Of a stretch of 21,734 bases of DNA, positions 13,912 to 21,734 are shown in pieces. This stretch comes from Lachnospiraceae bacterium (GTDB taxonomy: Bacteria > Bacillota > Clostridia > Lachnospirales > Lachnospiraceae). A program made the position numbers and the translations under genes. The notes beneath the pieces are model-generated. The model searched no databases. It had not been told where the DNA came from and saw nothing but the letters and a program-made list of their open reading frames with translations. The stretch covers positions 1 through 21,734 of the forward strand of contig JAEDOO010000017.1 in NCBI GenBank assembly GCA_016301965.1, in the 5' to 3' direction. Within the stretch, counting starts at the first letter, position 1. Each line of letters starts with the position of its first letter.

Positions 13912-14024
13912 GATAACTGCCGAAGACAGCAGGTGCCGTATGGCATAAGGAGTAAACGCCTGCCGAGGAGTATAAGTTCTGAAAAGAATTTGTGTGTCCT
14001 TTTGCCTCGCAGAAGGACTTTTTT
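13912..14024 (+). ncRNA. L10 leader: autogenous control of rplJL with attenuator
   Basis: Untranslated leader resembling the L10 leader family of Firmicutes. The L10-binding part is a two-step hairpin: GCAGG (13929-13933) with CCTGC (13959-13963), enclosing TGCC-GTAT-GGCA (13934-13945) and an internal loop AAGGAGTAAACG. It is followed by CGAGGAG and an intrinsic terminator. CTG-C-CGAGG (13960-13968, one bulge) can instead pair with CCTCGCAG (14005-14012), which would destroy both the L10 hairpin base and the terminator, an antiterminator arrangement. The family match is from memory; the pairings are read from the sequence. Confidence 0.85.
13996..14024 (+). terminator. Attenuator terminator in the rplJ leader
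   Basis: GTCCTTTTGC (13996-14005) and GCAGAAGGAC (14009-14018) form a 10-base-pair stem with one G-U pair and a CTC loop, followed by six T. Located 58 bases before the rplJ ATG. Its right arm overlaps the proposed antiterminator partner 14005-14012. Confidence 0.9.
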
Positions 14025-14082
14025 ATTACTTCAGAAATATGCGGCGGTACACATCAAAATCTATAAGGAGGTGCACCAATTC

Positions 14083-14571
14083 ATGGCTAAGATTGAACTG
14101 AAAAAACCAGTTGTTGAAGAGATTTCCAAGAATATCGAAGGCGCAGCAGCAGTTGTTGTTGTGAACTATTCCGGAATTACTGTAGCTCAGGATACAGCTC
14201 TTCGTAAAGAACTGAGAGAAGCAGGTGTTACTTATAAAGTATATAAGAACACCATGATGAAGCTGGCATTTAAGGATACTCCGTTTGAATGTCTTTCCAA
14301 AGATCTGGACGGAACAAATGCTCTGGCTATCTGCAAAGATGACGCTACCATGCCGGCTCGTATCATTGCTAAGAATGCCAAGACAGCTCCGGCTCTGGAG
14401 TTCGTTTCCGGTGTGATCGAAGGCAACTACTTCGATAAGGCTGGTGTAGAAGCTCTGTCCAACGTTCCGTCAAGAGATGAACTTCTTGGAAAACTTCTTG
14501 GATCTATCCAGTCCCCGATCGCAAACTTTGCGCGTGTTATTAGTCAGATTGCAGAGAGCAAAGCTGAATAA
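14083..14571 (+). CDS. rplJ: 50S ribosomal protein L10
   Basis: Base of the L7/L12 stalk: binds 23S rRNA near L11 and carries the L12 dimers through its C-terminal helix. 162 residues. Typical blocks are VVEEISKNIEGAAAVVVVNY (about 10-29), LRKELREAGVTYKVYKNTM (40-58) and the C-terminal helix after PSRDELLGKLLG. The ATG at 14083 is fixed by AAGGAGGTG (14065-14073), 9 bases upstream; the frame is open for 150 bases further up but that part is the L10 leader RNA. It also acts as repressor of its own leader. The gene is 60 bases before rplL. Confidence 0.98.
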   Translation: MAKIELKKPVVEEISKNIEGAAAVVVVNYSGITVAQDTALRKELREAGVTYKVYKNTMMKLAFKDTPFECLSKDLDGTNALAICKDDATMPARIIAKNAKTAPALEFVSGVIEGNYFDKAGVEALSNVPSRDELLGKLLGSIQSPIANFARVISQIAESKAE

Positions 14572-14631
14572 TCACACATCCTTTATTTGACAAACGAAAA
14601 TCAAACAAAATTTAATTGGAGGTAAATCATA

Positions 14632-15003
14632 ATGGCAAAATTAACTACAGCTGAGTTTATCGAAGCTATCAAAGAATTAACCGTATTAGAGCTGAACGAT
14701 CTTGTAAAAGCATGTGAGGAAGAGTTCGGTGTATCCGCAGCAGCAGGTGTTGTTGTAGCAGCAGCTGGCCCGGCTGAGGCAGCAGAAGAGAAAGACGAGT
14801 TCGACGTAGAGCTGACAGAAGTTGGTCCGAACAAAGTTAAAGTTATCAAAGTTGTTCGTGAAGCTACAGGTCTCGGCCTGAAAGAAGCTAAAGCAGTTGT
14901 TGACGAAGCACCGAAGATGGTTAAAGAGGGTGTTTCCAAAGCTGAGGCTGAAGAGCTTAAGACCAAACTGGAAGCAGAAGGCGCTAAAGTTACTCTTAAG
15001 TAA
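14632..15003 (+). CDS. rplL: 50S ribosomal protein L7/L12
   Basis: Multicopy stalk protein that recruits and stimulates the translational GTPases. 123 residues. The N-terminal dimerisation helices (1-33), an alanine-rich hinge (about 36-50) and the C-terminal factor-binding domain with KVKVIKVVREATGLGLKEAK (67-86) are all present. GGAGG (14618-14622) precedes the ATG by 9 bases. Its stop codon is followed after 23 bases by a terminator, so most rplJL transcripts should end before rpoB. Confidence 0.98.
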   Translation: MAKLTTAEFIEAIKELTVLELNDLVKACEEEFGVSAAAGVVVAAAGPAEAAEEKDEFDVELTEVGPNKVKVIKVVREATGLGLKEAKAVVDEAPKMVKEGVSKAEAEELKTKLEAEGAKVTLK

Positions 15004-15026
15004 TTATTCTTTGCTGAAGAATGCAC

Positions 15027-15064
15027 AAAGAACCGGAAATGCAGTAGCAAATCCGGTTCTTTTT
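15027..15064 (+). terminator. Intrinsic terminator after rplL
   Basis: AAAGAACCGGA (15027-15037) and TCCGGTTCTTT (15052-15062) form an 11-base-pair stem with a 14-base loop, within a run of five T. It separates rplJL from rpoBC. The stretch 15065-15172 that follows is A/T rich and holds no further gene that I can see. Confidence 0.85.
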
Positions 15065-15172
15065 CGCATATAGCACAGACTGTCACGGTTTGTCAAGCGA
15101 AGGTTTGTGGTAAACTATACGATATTCACGTCAAAAAACTGTGCAATCGCACAAAAAAATCCCAAAAAATTA

Positions 15173-15201
15173 TTGACACCCTTGGATGAAAATGTTATAG
15201 T
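15173..15201 (+). promoter_or_regulatory. Promoter of rpoBC
   Basis: Perfect TTGACA (15173-15178) and TATAGT (15196-15201), 17 bases apart. Expected start about 15208, giving a 100-base leader. So RNA polymerase genes here have a dedicated promoter as well as an upstream terminator. Confidence 0.88.
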
Positions 15202-15226
15202 TGAAAATGCACTATTATGGCAAGAT

Positions 15227-15264
15227 ATGCCTATGTTTTGCCCGTATCCCGGACGGACAGGCAT
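15227..15264 (+). promoter_or_regulatory. Structured rpoB leader hairpin
   Basis: ATGCCT (15227-15232) pairs with AGGCAT (15259-15264), and inside it CCGT (15242-15245) pairs with ACGG (15253-15256). No U-tract follows, so it is not a terminator. It lies 44 bases before the rpoB ATG, between the promoter and the ribosome-binding site AGGGGTG. Role unknown. Confidence 0.5.
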
Positions 15265-15307
15265 GTAAAGCGGTAATAAATTTATATATACAAGGGGTGA
15301 AACGTCA

Positions 15308-18300
15308 ATGGAGAAAAACAGAATACGTCCAATTACCAACGGCAAGAGTATGCGGATGAGTTACCAGAGACAAAAAGAAGTTTTGGAAATGCCCAACCTG
15401 ATTGAAGTTCAGAAGGATTCCTATAACTGGTTCCTGACAGACGGATTGAAGGAAGTTTTCGAGGACATCTCACCAATCACAGACTACAGTGGTAAACTGA
15501 GCCTGGAGTTTGTGGACTTCACACTTTGCGAAAACGATGTGAAATACACCATCGAAGAGTGTAAAGAGCGGGATACAACATACGCAGCTCCGCTGAAGGT
15601 TAAGGTAAGATTATATAACCATGAGAACGACGAGATCAACGAGCATGAGATCTTCATGGGAGATCTGCCGTTGATGACAGCTACCGGTACTTTCGTAATC
15701 AATGGTGCTGAGCGTGTAATCGTCAGCCAGCTGGTTCGTTCCCCGGGTATTTATTACGGAATCTCCCACGACAAGCTGGGAAAGAGATTGTTTTCCTGTA
15801 CCGTAATTCCGAACCGTGGTGCATGGCTGGAATATGAAACTGACTCCAATGACGTTTTTTATGTTCGTGTAGACCGTACCCGCAAAGTGCCGATTACTGT
15901 ACTGATCCGTGCGCTGGGTTATGGTACCAACCAGGAAATTATTGATCTGTTCGGTGAAGAACCGAAGATTATGGCAAGTTTTGCAAAGGATGTGGCCACC
16001 AATTATCAGGAGGGCCTTCTTGAGCTGTACAAAAAGATCCGTCCCGGCGAGCCGCTGGCTGTAGAGAGCGCCGAGAGCCTGATCATGTCCATGTTCTTTG
16101 ATCCGCGCCGCTATGATCTGGCAAAGGTTGGACGTTATAAATTCAATAAGAAGCTGATGCTTAGAAACCGTATTACTGGACACGTTCTTGCCGAGGATGT
16201 AGTGGATACCACCACAGGGGAGATCCTGGCAGAGGCCGGCACAAAAGTGACCAAAGAGCTGGCTGATCAGATCCAGAATGCGGCTGTTCCGTATGTGTGG
16301 ATCCAGGGTGAAACCCGCAACATCAAAGTGCTTTCCAGCATGATGGTAGATCTTTCCGCTTTTGTCGACATCAGTGAAGAAGAGAAGAAAGCACTGGGAG
16401 TGACAGAACTGGTATATTATCCGGTACTGTCCAGAATTCTTGCCGAAAATACAGATATCGAGGATATCAAGTTCGCTATTCAGCGGGATATCCATGATCT
16501 GATTCCGAAACACATTACGAAGGAGGATATTCTGGCCTCCATTAACTATAACATGCATCTGGAGTATGGCCTGGGCAACGATGACGATATCGATCACCTG
16601 GGTAACCGTCGTATCCGTGCCGTGGGAGAGCTGCTGCAGAATCAGTACCGCATTGGTCTGTCCAGACTGGAGCGTGTGGTTCGTGAGCGTATGACCACAC
16701 AGGATATTGCCGGTATTTCTCCGCAGTCTCTGATCAACATCAAACCGGTAACAGCTGCTGTGAAAGAGTTCTTCGGCTCTTCCCAGCTGTCCCAGTTCAT
16801 GGATCAGAACAACCCGCTGGGTGAGCTGACACATAAGAGACGTCTGTCTGCCCTGGGTCCTGGCGGTCTGTCCCGAGACAGAGCCGGATTCGAGGTTCGA
16901 GACGTACACTATTCTCACTACGGAAGAATGTGTCCTATTGAGACTCCCGAGGGTCCCAACATCGGTCTGATCAACTCCCTGGCTTCTTATGCCCGGATCA
17001 ACCAGTACGGTTTCGTTGAGGCTCCGTATCGCAAGATCGATAAGACTGACCCGAAGAATCCGCGGGTTACCGATGAAGTTGTCTATATGACAGCCGATGA
17101 AGAGGATAATTACCATGTAGCACAGGCGAATGAGCCGCTGGATGAAAATGGCTACTTTATTAATAAGAACGTTTCCGGTCGTTACAGAGAAGAGACACAG
17201 GAATACGAGAAACAGATGTTTGATTACATGGACGTTTCTCCGAAGATGGTATTCTCTGTGGCTACAGCCCTGATTCCGTTTTTGCAGAACGATGATGCCA
17301 ACCGTGCCCTGATGGGATCCAACATGCAGCGTCAGGCCGTTCCGCTGATGATCACAGAAGCTCCTGTAGTTGGAACAGGTATGGAAGCAAAAGCAGCCGT
17401 TGACTCCGGTGTCTGCGTATTGGCTAAGAAGGCTGGTACTGTGCTGCGTTCTACCTCTAAAGAGATCACGATCAAATATGATGAGGATGGTACCGTAGAG
17501 AACTATCGACTGACTAAGTTCATGCGAAGCAACCAGTCTAACTGCTATAACCAGAAACCTATTGTCTTCAAGGGAGACCATGTGGAGGCGGGTGAAGTGA
17601 TCGCTGACGGTCCGTCTACCTACAATGGTGAGCTGGCTCTCGGTAAAAACCCGTTGATCGGTTTTATGACATGGGAAGGTTACAACTACGAGGATGCTGT
17701 TCTGCTCAGTGAAAGACTGGTGCAGGAGGATGTCTATACTTCCATTCATATCGAGGAATATGAGGTGGAAGCCCGTGATACCAAGCTGGGACCGGAAGAG
17801 ATCACCAAGGATGTTCCCGGTGTAGGTGATGATGCTCTGAAGGATCTGGATGAACGCGGTATTATCCGTATCGGTGCAGAAGTTCGTGCGGGAGATATTC
17901 TGGTAGGTAAGGTAACGCCTAAGGGCGAGACCGAGTTGACTGCTGAGGAGAGACTGCTTCGTGCCATCTTTGGTGAGAAGGCCAGAGAGGTACGAGATAC
18001 TTCCCTGAAGGTACCGCACGGTGAGTATGGTATCGTTGTGGATGCCAAAGTATTTACCAGAGAGCATGGCGATGAGTTGGCTCCGGGTGTAAATCAGTCT
18101 GTTCGTATTTATATTGCCCAGAAGAGAAAGATCTCTGTAGGTGATAAGATGGCCGGCCGTCACGGCAACAAGGGTGTGGTTTCCCGTGTACTTCCGGTAG
18201 AAGATATGCCGTTCTTGCCGAATGGCCGTCCTCTGGATATCGTGCTGAATCCGCTGGGTGTGCCGTCCCGTATGAATATCGGTCAGGTGCTGGAGATCCA

Positions 18301-19165
18301 CTTGAGCCTGGCTGCAAAAGCCCTTGGCTTTAATATTGCCACACCGGTATTTGACGGTGCCAACGAGATCGATATTCAGGATACGCTGGAACTGGCCAAC
18401 GATTATGTAAATCTGTCCTGGGATGAGTTCTCCGAGAAGCACAGAGAAGAACTGCTTCCGGAAGTGTACGAGTACCTGGATGAGAATAAAGACCACAGAG
18501 AGCTGTGGAAAGGTGTGCCGATTTCCGCTGACGGTAAAGTGCTTCTGCGTGATGGCCGTACCGGTGAGTATTTCGACAGCCCAACCACCATCGGTCATAT
18601 GCATTACCTGAAACTGCATCATCTGGTAGACGATAAGATCCATGCACGTTCTACCGGACCATACTCCCTGGTTACGCAGCAGCCGCTGGGTGGTAAAGCT
18701 CAGTTCGGTGGACAGCGTTTCGGTGAGATGGAGGTTTGGGCTCTGGAGGCTTATGGTGCGTCCTACACTCTGCAGGAGATCCTGACCGTGAAGTCTGATG
18801 ATGTGATCGGCCGTGTGAAGACTTACGAGGCAATTATTAAAGGTGACAATATTCCTGAGCCGGGTATTCCGGAATCCTTCAAGGTTATGCTCAAAGAGCT
18901 GCAGTCCCTTGGTCTGGATATCAAAGTGCTCAAGGATGACGGATCTGAAGTTCAGATCATGGAAACCAGTGACTATGGAGACACAGATCTTCGTTCCATT
19001 ATTGAAGGAGACAGACACTACAGAAGAGATGAGGATGAATCCTTCGGAGAACATGGCTTCAGCAGACAAGAATTCGAGGACGGCGAGCTCAAGGATATCG
19101 AAGAGCCGGAGTATGACGATGAGCCGGACTACGATGACTATGATGGAGACATGGATGAGGAGTAA
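15308..19165 (+). CDS. rpoB: DNA-directed RNA polymerase subunit beta
   Basis: Beta subunit of RNA polymerase, half of the catalytic cleft. 1285 residues, without large lineage insertions. The rifampicin pocket FFGSSQLSQFMDQNNPL begins at 488; the positions equal to E. coli D516, H526 and S531 are D499, H509 and S514, the sensitive (wild-type) residues. The active-site block GDKMAGRHGNKG is at 945-956. The C-terminus ends in a very acidic tail (last about 20 residues, D/E/Y-rich). The start has AGGGGTG 9 bases upstream. rpoC begins 11 bases after the stop codon, with its own GGAGG. Confidence 0.99.
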   Translation: MEKNRIRPITNGKSMRMSYQRQKEVLEMPNLIEVQKDSYNWFLTDGLKEVFEDISPITDYSGKLSLEFVDFTLCENDVKYTIEECKERDTTYAAPLKVKVRLYNHENDEINEHEIFMGDLPLMTATGTFVINGAERVIVSQLVRSPGIYYGISHDKLGKRLFSCTVIPNRGAWLEYETDSNDVFYVRVDRTRKVPITVLIRALGYGTNQEIIDLFGEEPKIMASFAKDVATNYQEGLLELYKKIRPGEPLAVESAESLIMSMFFDPRRYDLAKVGRYKFNKKLMLRNRITGHVLAEDVVDTTTGEILAEAGTKVTKELADQIQNAAVPYVWIQGETRNIKVLSSMMVDLSAFVDISEEEKKALGVTELVYYPVLSRILAENTDIEDIKFAIQRDIHDLIPKHITKEDILASINYNMHLEYGLGNDDDIDHLGNRRIRAVGELLQNQYRIGLSRLERVVRERMTTQDIAGISPQSLINIKPVTAAVKEFFGSSQLSQFMDQNNPLGELTHKRRLSALGPGGLSRDRAGFEVRDVHYSHYGRMCPIETPEGPNIGLINSLASYARINQYGFVEAPYRKIDKTDPKNPRVTDEVVYMTADEEDNYHVAQANEPLDENGYFINKNVSGRYREETQEYEKQMFDYMDVSPKMVFSVATALIPFLQNDDANRALMGSNMQRQAVPLMITEAPVVGTGMEAKAAVDSGVCVLAKKAGTVLRSTSKEITIKYDEDGTVENYRLTKFMRSNQSNCYNQKPIVFKGDHVEAGEVIADGPSTYNGELALGKNPLIGFMTWEGYNYEDAVLLSERLVQEDVYTSIHIEEYEVEARDTKLGPEEITKDVPGVGDDALKDLDERGIIRIGAEVRAGDILVGKVTPKGETELTAEERLLRAIFGEKAREVRDTSLKVPHGEYGIVVDAKVFTREHGDELAPGVNQSVRIYIAQKRKISVGDKMAGRHGNKGVVSRVLPVEDMPFLPNGRPLDIVLNPLGVPSRMNIGQVLEIHLSLAAKALGFNIATPVFDGANEIDIQDTLELANDYVNLSWDEFSEKHREELLPEVYEYLDENKDHRELWKGVPISADGKVLLRDGRTGEYFDSPTTIGHMHYLKLHHLVDDKIHARSTGPYSLVTQQPLGGKAQFGGQRFGEMEVWALEAYGASYTLQEILTVKSDDVIGRVKTYEAIIKGDNIPEPGIPESFKVMLKELQSLGLDIKVLKDDGSEVQIMETSDYGDTDLRSIIEGDRHYRRDEDESFGEHGFSRQEFEDGELKDIEEPEYDDEPDYDDYDGDMDEE

Positions 19166-19176
19166 GGAGGTAAGTG

Positions 19177-21734
19177 ATGGCAGAGACAAATAAACAGGAA
19201 GTATACCAGCCAATGACATTTGACGCGATCAAAATCGGTCTGGCCTCTCCGGATAAGATCCGTGAGTGGTCCCACGGCGAAGTGAAAAAGCCGGAGACCA
19301 TCAATTACCGTACCCTGAAACCGGAAAAGGATGGTTTGTTCTGCGAGAGAATCTTCGGACCAAGCAAAGACTGGGAATGTCATTGTGGTAAATATAAGAA
19401 AATCCGCTACAAAGGTGTCATCTGTGACCGATGTGGCGTTGAGGTTACCAAAGCTGCTGTTCGTCGTGAGCGTATGGGCCATATTGAGCTGGCAGCTCCG
19501 GTATCCCATATCTGGTATTTTAAGGGAATTCCGTCCCGTATGGGTCTGATTCTTGACCTTTCTCCGAGGACTCTCGAGAAAGTACTGTATTTTGCAAACT
19601 ATATCGTTCTGGATCCGGGCGAGACCAACCTGATGTACAAACAGGTGTTGACAGAAAAGGAATATCAGGATGCCCGTGAGGCTTATGGCCTGACTTTCCG
19701 TGTGGGTATGGGTGCTGAAGCTATCAAAGAGCTTTTGCAGAGCATTGATCTTGAGAAAGACTCCAGAGAACTCAAAGAGATCCTGGAGACAGCTACCGGA
19801 CAGAAACGTGCACGTGTGATTAAGAGACTGGAGGTTGTGGAGGCTTTTCGTGAGTCCGGCAACCGTCCGGAATGGATGATTATGGATGTGATTCCGGTAA
19901 TTCCGCCGGATCTGCGTCCGATGGTACAGCTGGACGGCGGCCGTTTCGCTACTTCCGACCTGAATGACCTGTACAGAAGAATCATCAACCGCAACAATCG
20001 TCTGAAAAGACTGCTGGAGCTGGGTGCTCCGGATATCATTGTCCGCAACGAGAAACGTATGCTGCAGGAGGCTGTGGATGCGCTGATCGATAATGGCCGC
20101 CGCGGTCGTCCGGTAACAGGCCCGGGCAACCGTGCGCTGAAATCCCTTTCTGATATGCTGAAAGGTAAATCCGGCCGTTTCCGTCAGAACCTGCTGGGTA
20201 AACGTGTCGATTACTCCGGCCGTTCCGTTATCGTTGTAGGCCCTGAATTAAAGATTTACCAGTGTGGTCTGCCGAAGGAGATGGCTATCGAGCTGTTCAA
20301 GCCTTTTGTTATGAAGGAGCTGGTTTCCAACGGCACTGCACATAACATTAAAAATGCCAAAAAGATGGTAGAGAAGCTGCAGCCGGAGGTTTGGGATGTT
20401 CTTGAGGAGGTTATCAAGGAGCATCCGGTTATGCTGAACCGTGCACCTACCCTGCATCGTCTGGGTATTCAGGCATTCGAGCCTATTCTGGTAGAAGGTA
20501 AAGCCATCAAGCTGCATCCGCTGGTATGTACCGCATTCAATGCCGACTTTGATGGTGACCAGATGGCTGTACATCTGCCCTTGTCTGTTGAGGCACAGGC
20601 AGAGTGCCGTTTCCTGCTGCTTTCTCCGAACAACCTGCTGAAACCGTCTGATGGTGGTCCGGTGGCCGTTCCTTCTCAGGATATGGTTCTTGGTATTTAT
20701 TATCTGACCATGAGTAAATATGCGGATTATACCGGTACTGAGCTGGAGCAGGATGTGGTTGCCGAGTACGGTGTTACTGAGGAAGAGATGACCGCATGGG
20801 AAGCTCTTGAGGGTGATGAAAAGACTGACGATTATTTTGTACAGAAAGCGATCGCTGATTATAAGAACGGTGTGAATGGACTGAGATATCATTCTGTTGT
20901 GCGTATAAATGTACAGCCGGAGAGAAAACGAATCGTTGTATGTACCATCGAGGATCTGACCGGTCACTATTTTGACAGCGTAAACCATGCTATTCTGGCA
21001 TATGAGAACAAGAACATTACCCTTCATCAGAAAGTAATTGTTCGCCGCGAGGGAACCTTTGAAGGCCGCCCGATCTCACAGAAGGTAGAGACTACGCTTG
21101 GCCGTCTGCTGTTCAATGAGATCTTGCCGCAGGATCTGGGCTTTGTAGATCGTTCCATCGAGGAAAATGCGCTGAAACCTGAGGTTGATTTCCACGTAGG
21201 AAAGAAACAGCTGAAAAAGATTCTGGAAAAAGTCATCAATACTCACGGGGCCACAAAGACCGCCGAGGTACTGGATGATATCAAAGCTACCGGTTACCAT
21301 TATTCCACAACAGCGGCGATGACCGTATCTATTTCCGATATGACCGTGCCGCCGGAAAAACCGCAGCTGATCCAGCAGGCGCAGGATACTGTGGATAAGA
21401 TCACCAGAAACTACAAACGTGGTCTGATTACAGATGAAGAGCGTTACAAAGAGGTCGTTGAGACCTGGAAAGAGACCGATGACACGCTGACCCATAAGCT
21501 GCTGTCCGGTCTGGATAAATACAACAATATTTTTATGATGGCTGATTCCGGTGCCCGTGGTTCTGATAAGCAGATCAAACAGTTGGCTGGTATGCGTGGT
21601 CTGATGGCAGATACAACAGGTCATACCATCGAGCTGCCTATTAAGTCTAATTTCCGTGAAGGTCTGGACGTACTGGAATATTTCATGTCCGCTCATGGTG
21701 CACGTAAGGGTCTGTCTGATACGGCTCTTCGTAC
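19177..21734 (+). CDS. rpoC: DNA-directed RNA polymerase subunit beta' (partial, 3' end outside window)
   Basis: Catalytic largest subunit of RNA polymerase; 852 codons are present and the frame is open to the window edge. The start is the ATG at 19177, preceded by AAGGAGG. The N-terminal zinc site has C68, C70, C83 and C86. The catalytic Mg-binding motif NADFDGDQMAVH is at 455-466, with the three aspartates D457, D459 and D461. The visible part ends inside the bridge helix (GARKGLSDTALR), so the trigger loop and C-terminus are missing only because the window stops. Antisense open frames within it are shadows. Confidence 0.99.
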   Translation, partial: MAETNKQEVYQPMTFDAIKIGLASPDKIREWSHGEVKKPETINYRTLKPEKDGLFCERIFGPSKDWECHCGKYKKIRYKGVICDRCGVEVTKAAVRRERMGHIELAAPVSHIWYFKGIPSRMGLILDLSPRTLEKVLYFANYIVLDPGETNLMYKQVLTEKEYQDAREAYGLTFRVGMGAEAIKELLQSIDLEKDSRELKEILETATGQKRARVIKRLEVVEAFRESGNRPEWMIMDVIPVIPPDLRPMVQLDGGRFATSDLNDLYRRIINRNNRLKRLLELGAPDIIVRNEKRMLQEAVDALIDNGRRGRPVTGPGNRALKSLSDMLKGKSGRFRQNLLGKRVDYSGRSVIVVGPELKIYQCGLPKEMAIELFKPFVMKELVSNGTAHNIKNAKKMVEKLQPEVWDVLEEVIKEHPVMLNRAPTLHRLGIQAFEPILVEGKAIKLHPLVCTAFNADFDGDQMAVHLPLSVEAQAECRFLLLSPNNLLKPSDGGPVAVPSQDMVLGIYYLTMSKYADYTGTELEQDVVAEYGVTEEEMTAWEALEGDEKTDDYFVQKAIADYKNGVNGLRYHSVVRINVQPERKRIVVCTIEDLTGHYFDSVNHAILAYENKNITLHQKVIVRREGTFEGRPISQKVETTLGRLLFNEILPQDLGFVDRSIEENALKPEVDFHVGKKQLKKILEKVINTHGATKTAEVLDDIKATGYHYSTTAAMTVSISDMTVPPEKPQLIQQAQDTVDKITRNYKRGLITDEERYKEVVETWKETDDTLTHKLLSGLDKYNNIFMMADSGARGSDKQIKQLAGMRGLMADTTGHTIELPIKSNFREGLDVLEYFMSAHGARKGLSDTALR

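Noticed and set aside
13933..14082. In-frame N-terminal extension of L10
   Set aside because: The region is the L10 leader RNA with attenuator; the family starts at MAKIELKK and the strong AAGGAGGTG fits the ATG at 14083.
14587..14616. TTGACA-18-TTTAAT as a private rplL promoter
   Set aside because: The start of transcription would fall at or after the ribosome-binding site GGAGG (14618-14622), leaving no usable site. rplJ and rplL are normally co-transcribed.
15611..19219. Minus-strand open frame of about 1200 codons antisense to rpoB
   Set aside because: It mirrors rpoB almost exactly. Strong codon bias in highly expressed genes removes stop-generating codons from the opposite strand. The product has no recognisable family features and rpoB is certain.
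20248..21696. Minus-strand open frames antisense to rpoC
   Set aside because: Same explanation as for rpoB; they overlap conserved rpoC catalytic regions and show no family features.

Overview
The window looks like a core chromosomal segment of a spore-forming Firmicute of class Clostridia, most likely Lachnospiraceae (Blautia/Ruminococcus-like). This rests on an LtaS-type polymerase, a large Alu-containing SRP RNA, a YyaC sporulation protein, a DUF5711-type protein, the gene order rpmG-secE-nusG-rplK-rplA / rplJ-rplL / rpoB-rpoC, and the style of the protein sequences. The assignment is inference. No plasmid, phage, IS or CRISPR signature is visible.

Layout, left to right. (1) 1-2971: a promoter and a 920-residue LTA-synthase-family membrane sulfatase. 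(2) 2972-3609: a striking intergenic block with a near-perfect palindrome (two 45-base arms, 59-base loop), then the minus-strand SRP RNA gene with its terminator and a consensus promoter, back to back with the promoter of the next operon. (3) 3610-7264: phosphofructokinase-dnaX-ybaB-recR, an apparent operon ending in an intrinsic terminator. (4) 7270-7914, minus strand: YyaC (DUF1256) sporulation protein, whose last codons lie inside the recR terminator. (5) 8066-11438: three envelope genes of poorly known role: a LysM single-pass protein, a DUF5711-like single-pass beta-propeller and a CvpA-family membrane protein. (6) 11448-13813: rpmG-secE-nusG-rplK-rplA, driven by a promoter nested inside the cvpA terminator and ended by a strong terminator. 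(7) 13877-15064: L10 leader with attenuator, rplJ-rplL, terminator. (8) 15173 to the end: promoter, structured leader, rpoB and a truncated rpoC (852 codons present).

The right half is the classical ribosomal-protein and RNA-polymerase cluster, and its regulatory RNA can be read directly. Two almost identical 28-base sites, one before rplK and one before rplA, copy the L1-binding region of 23S rRNA (autogenous control by L1). The rplJ leader holds the L10-binding hairpins, an intrinsic terminator and a visible competing antiterminator pairing. The left half joins glycolysis, replication and recombination (PFK, clamp loader, RecR) with the protein-targeting RNA.

Most genes are ordinary housekeeping genes. 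The parts least explained by known families are the 45-base-arm palindrome at 3000-3148, the unusual active-site combination of the phosphofructokinase, and the LysM/DUF5711/CvpA envelope cluster.
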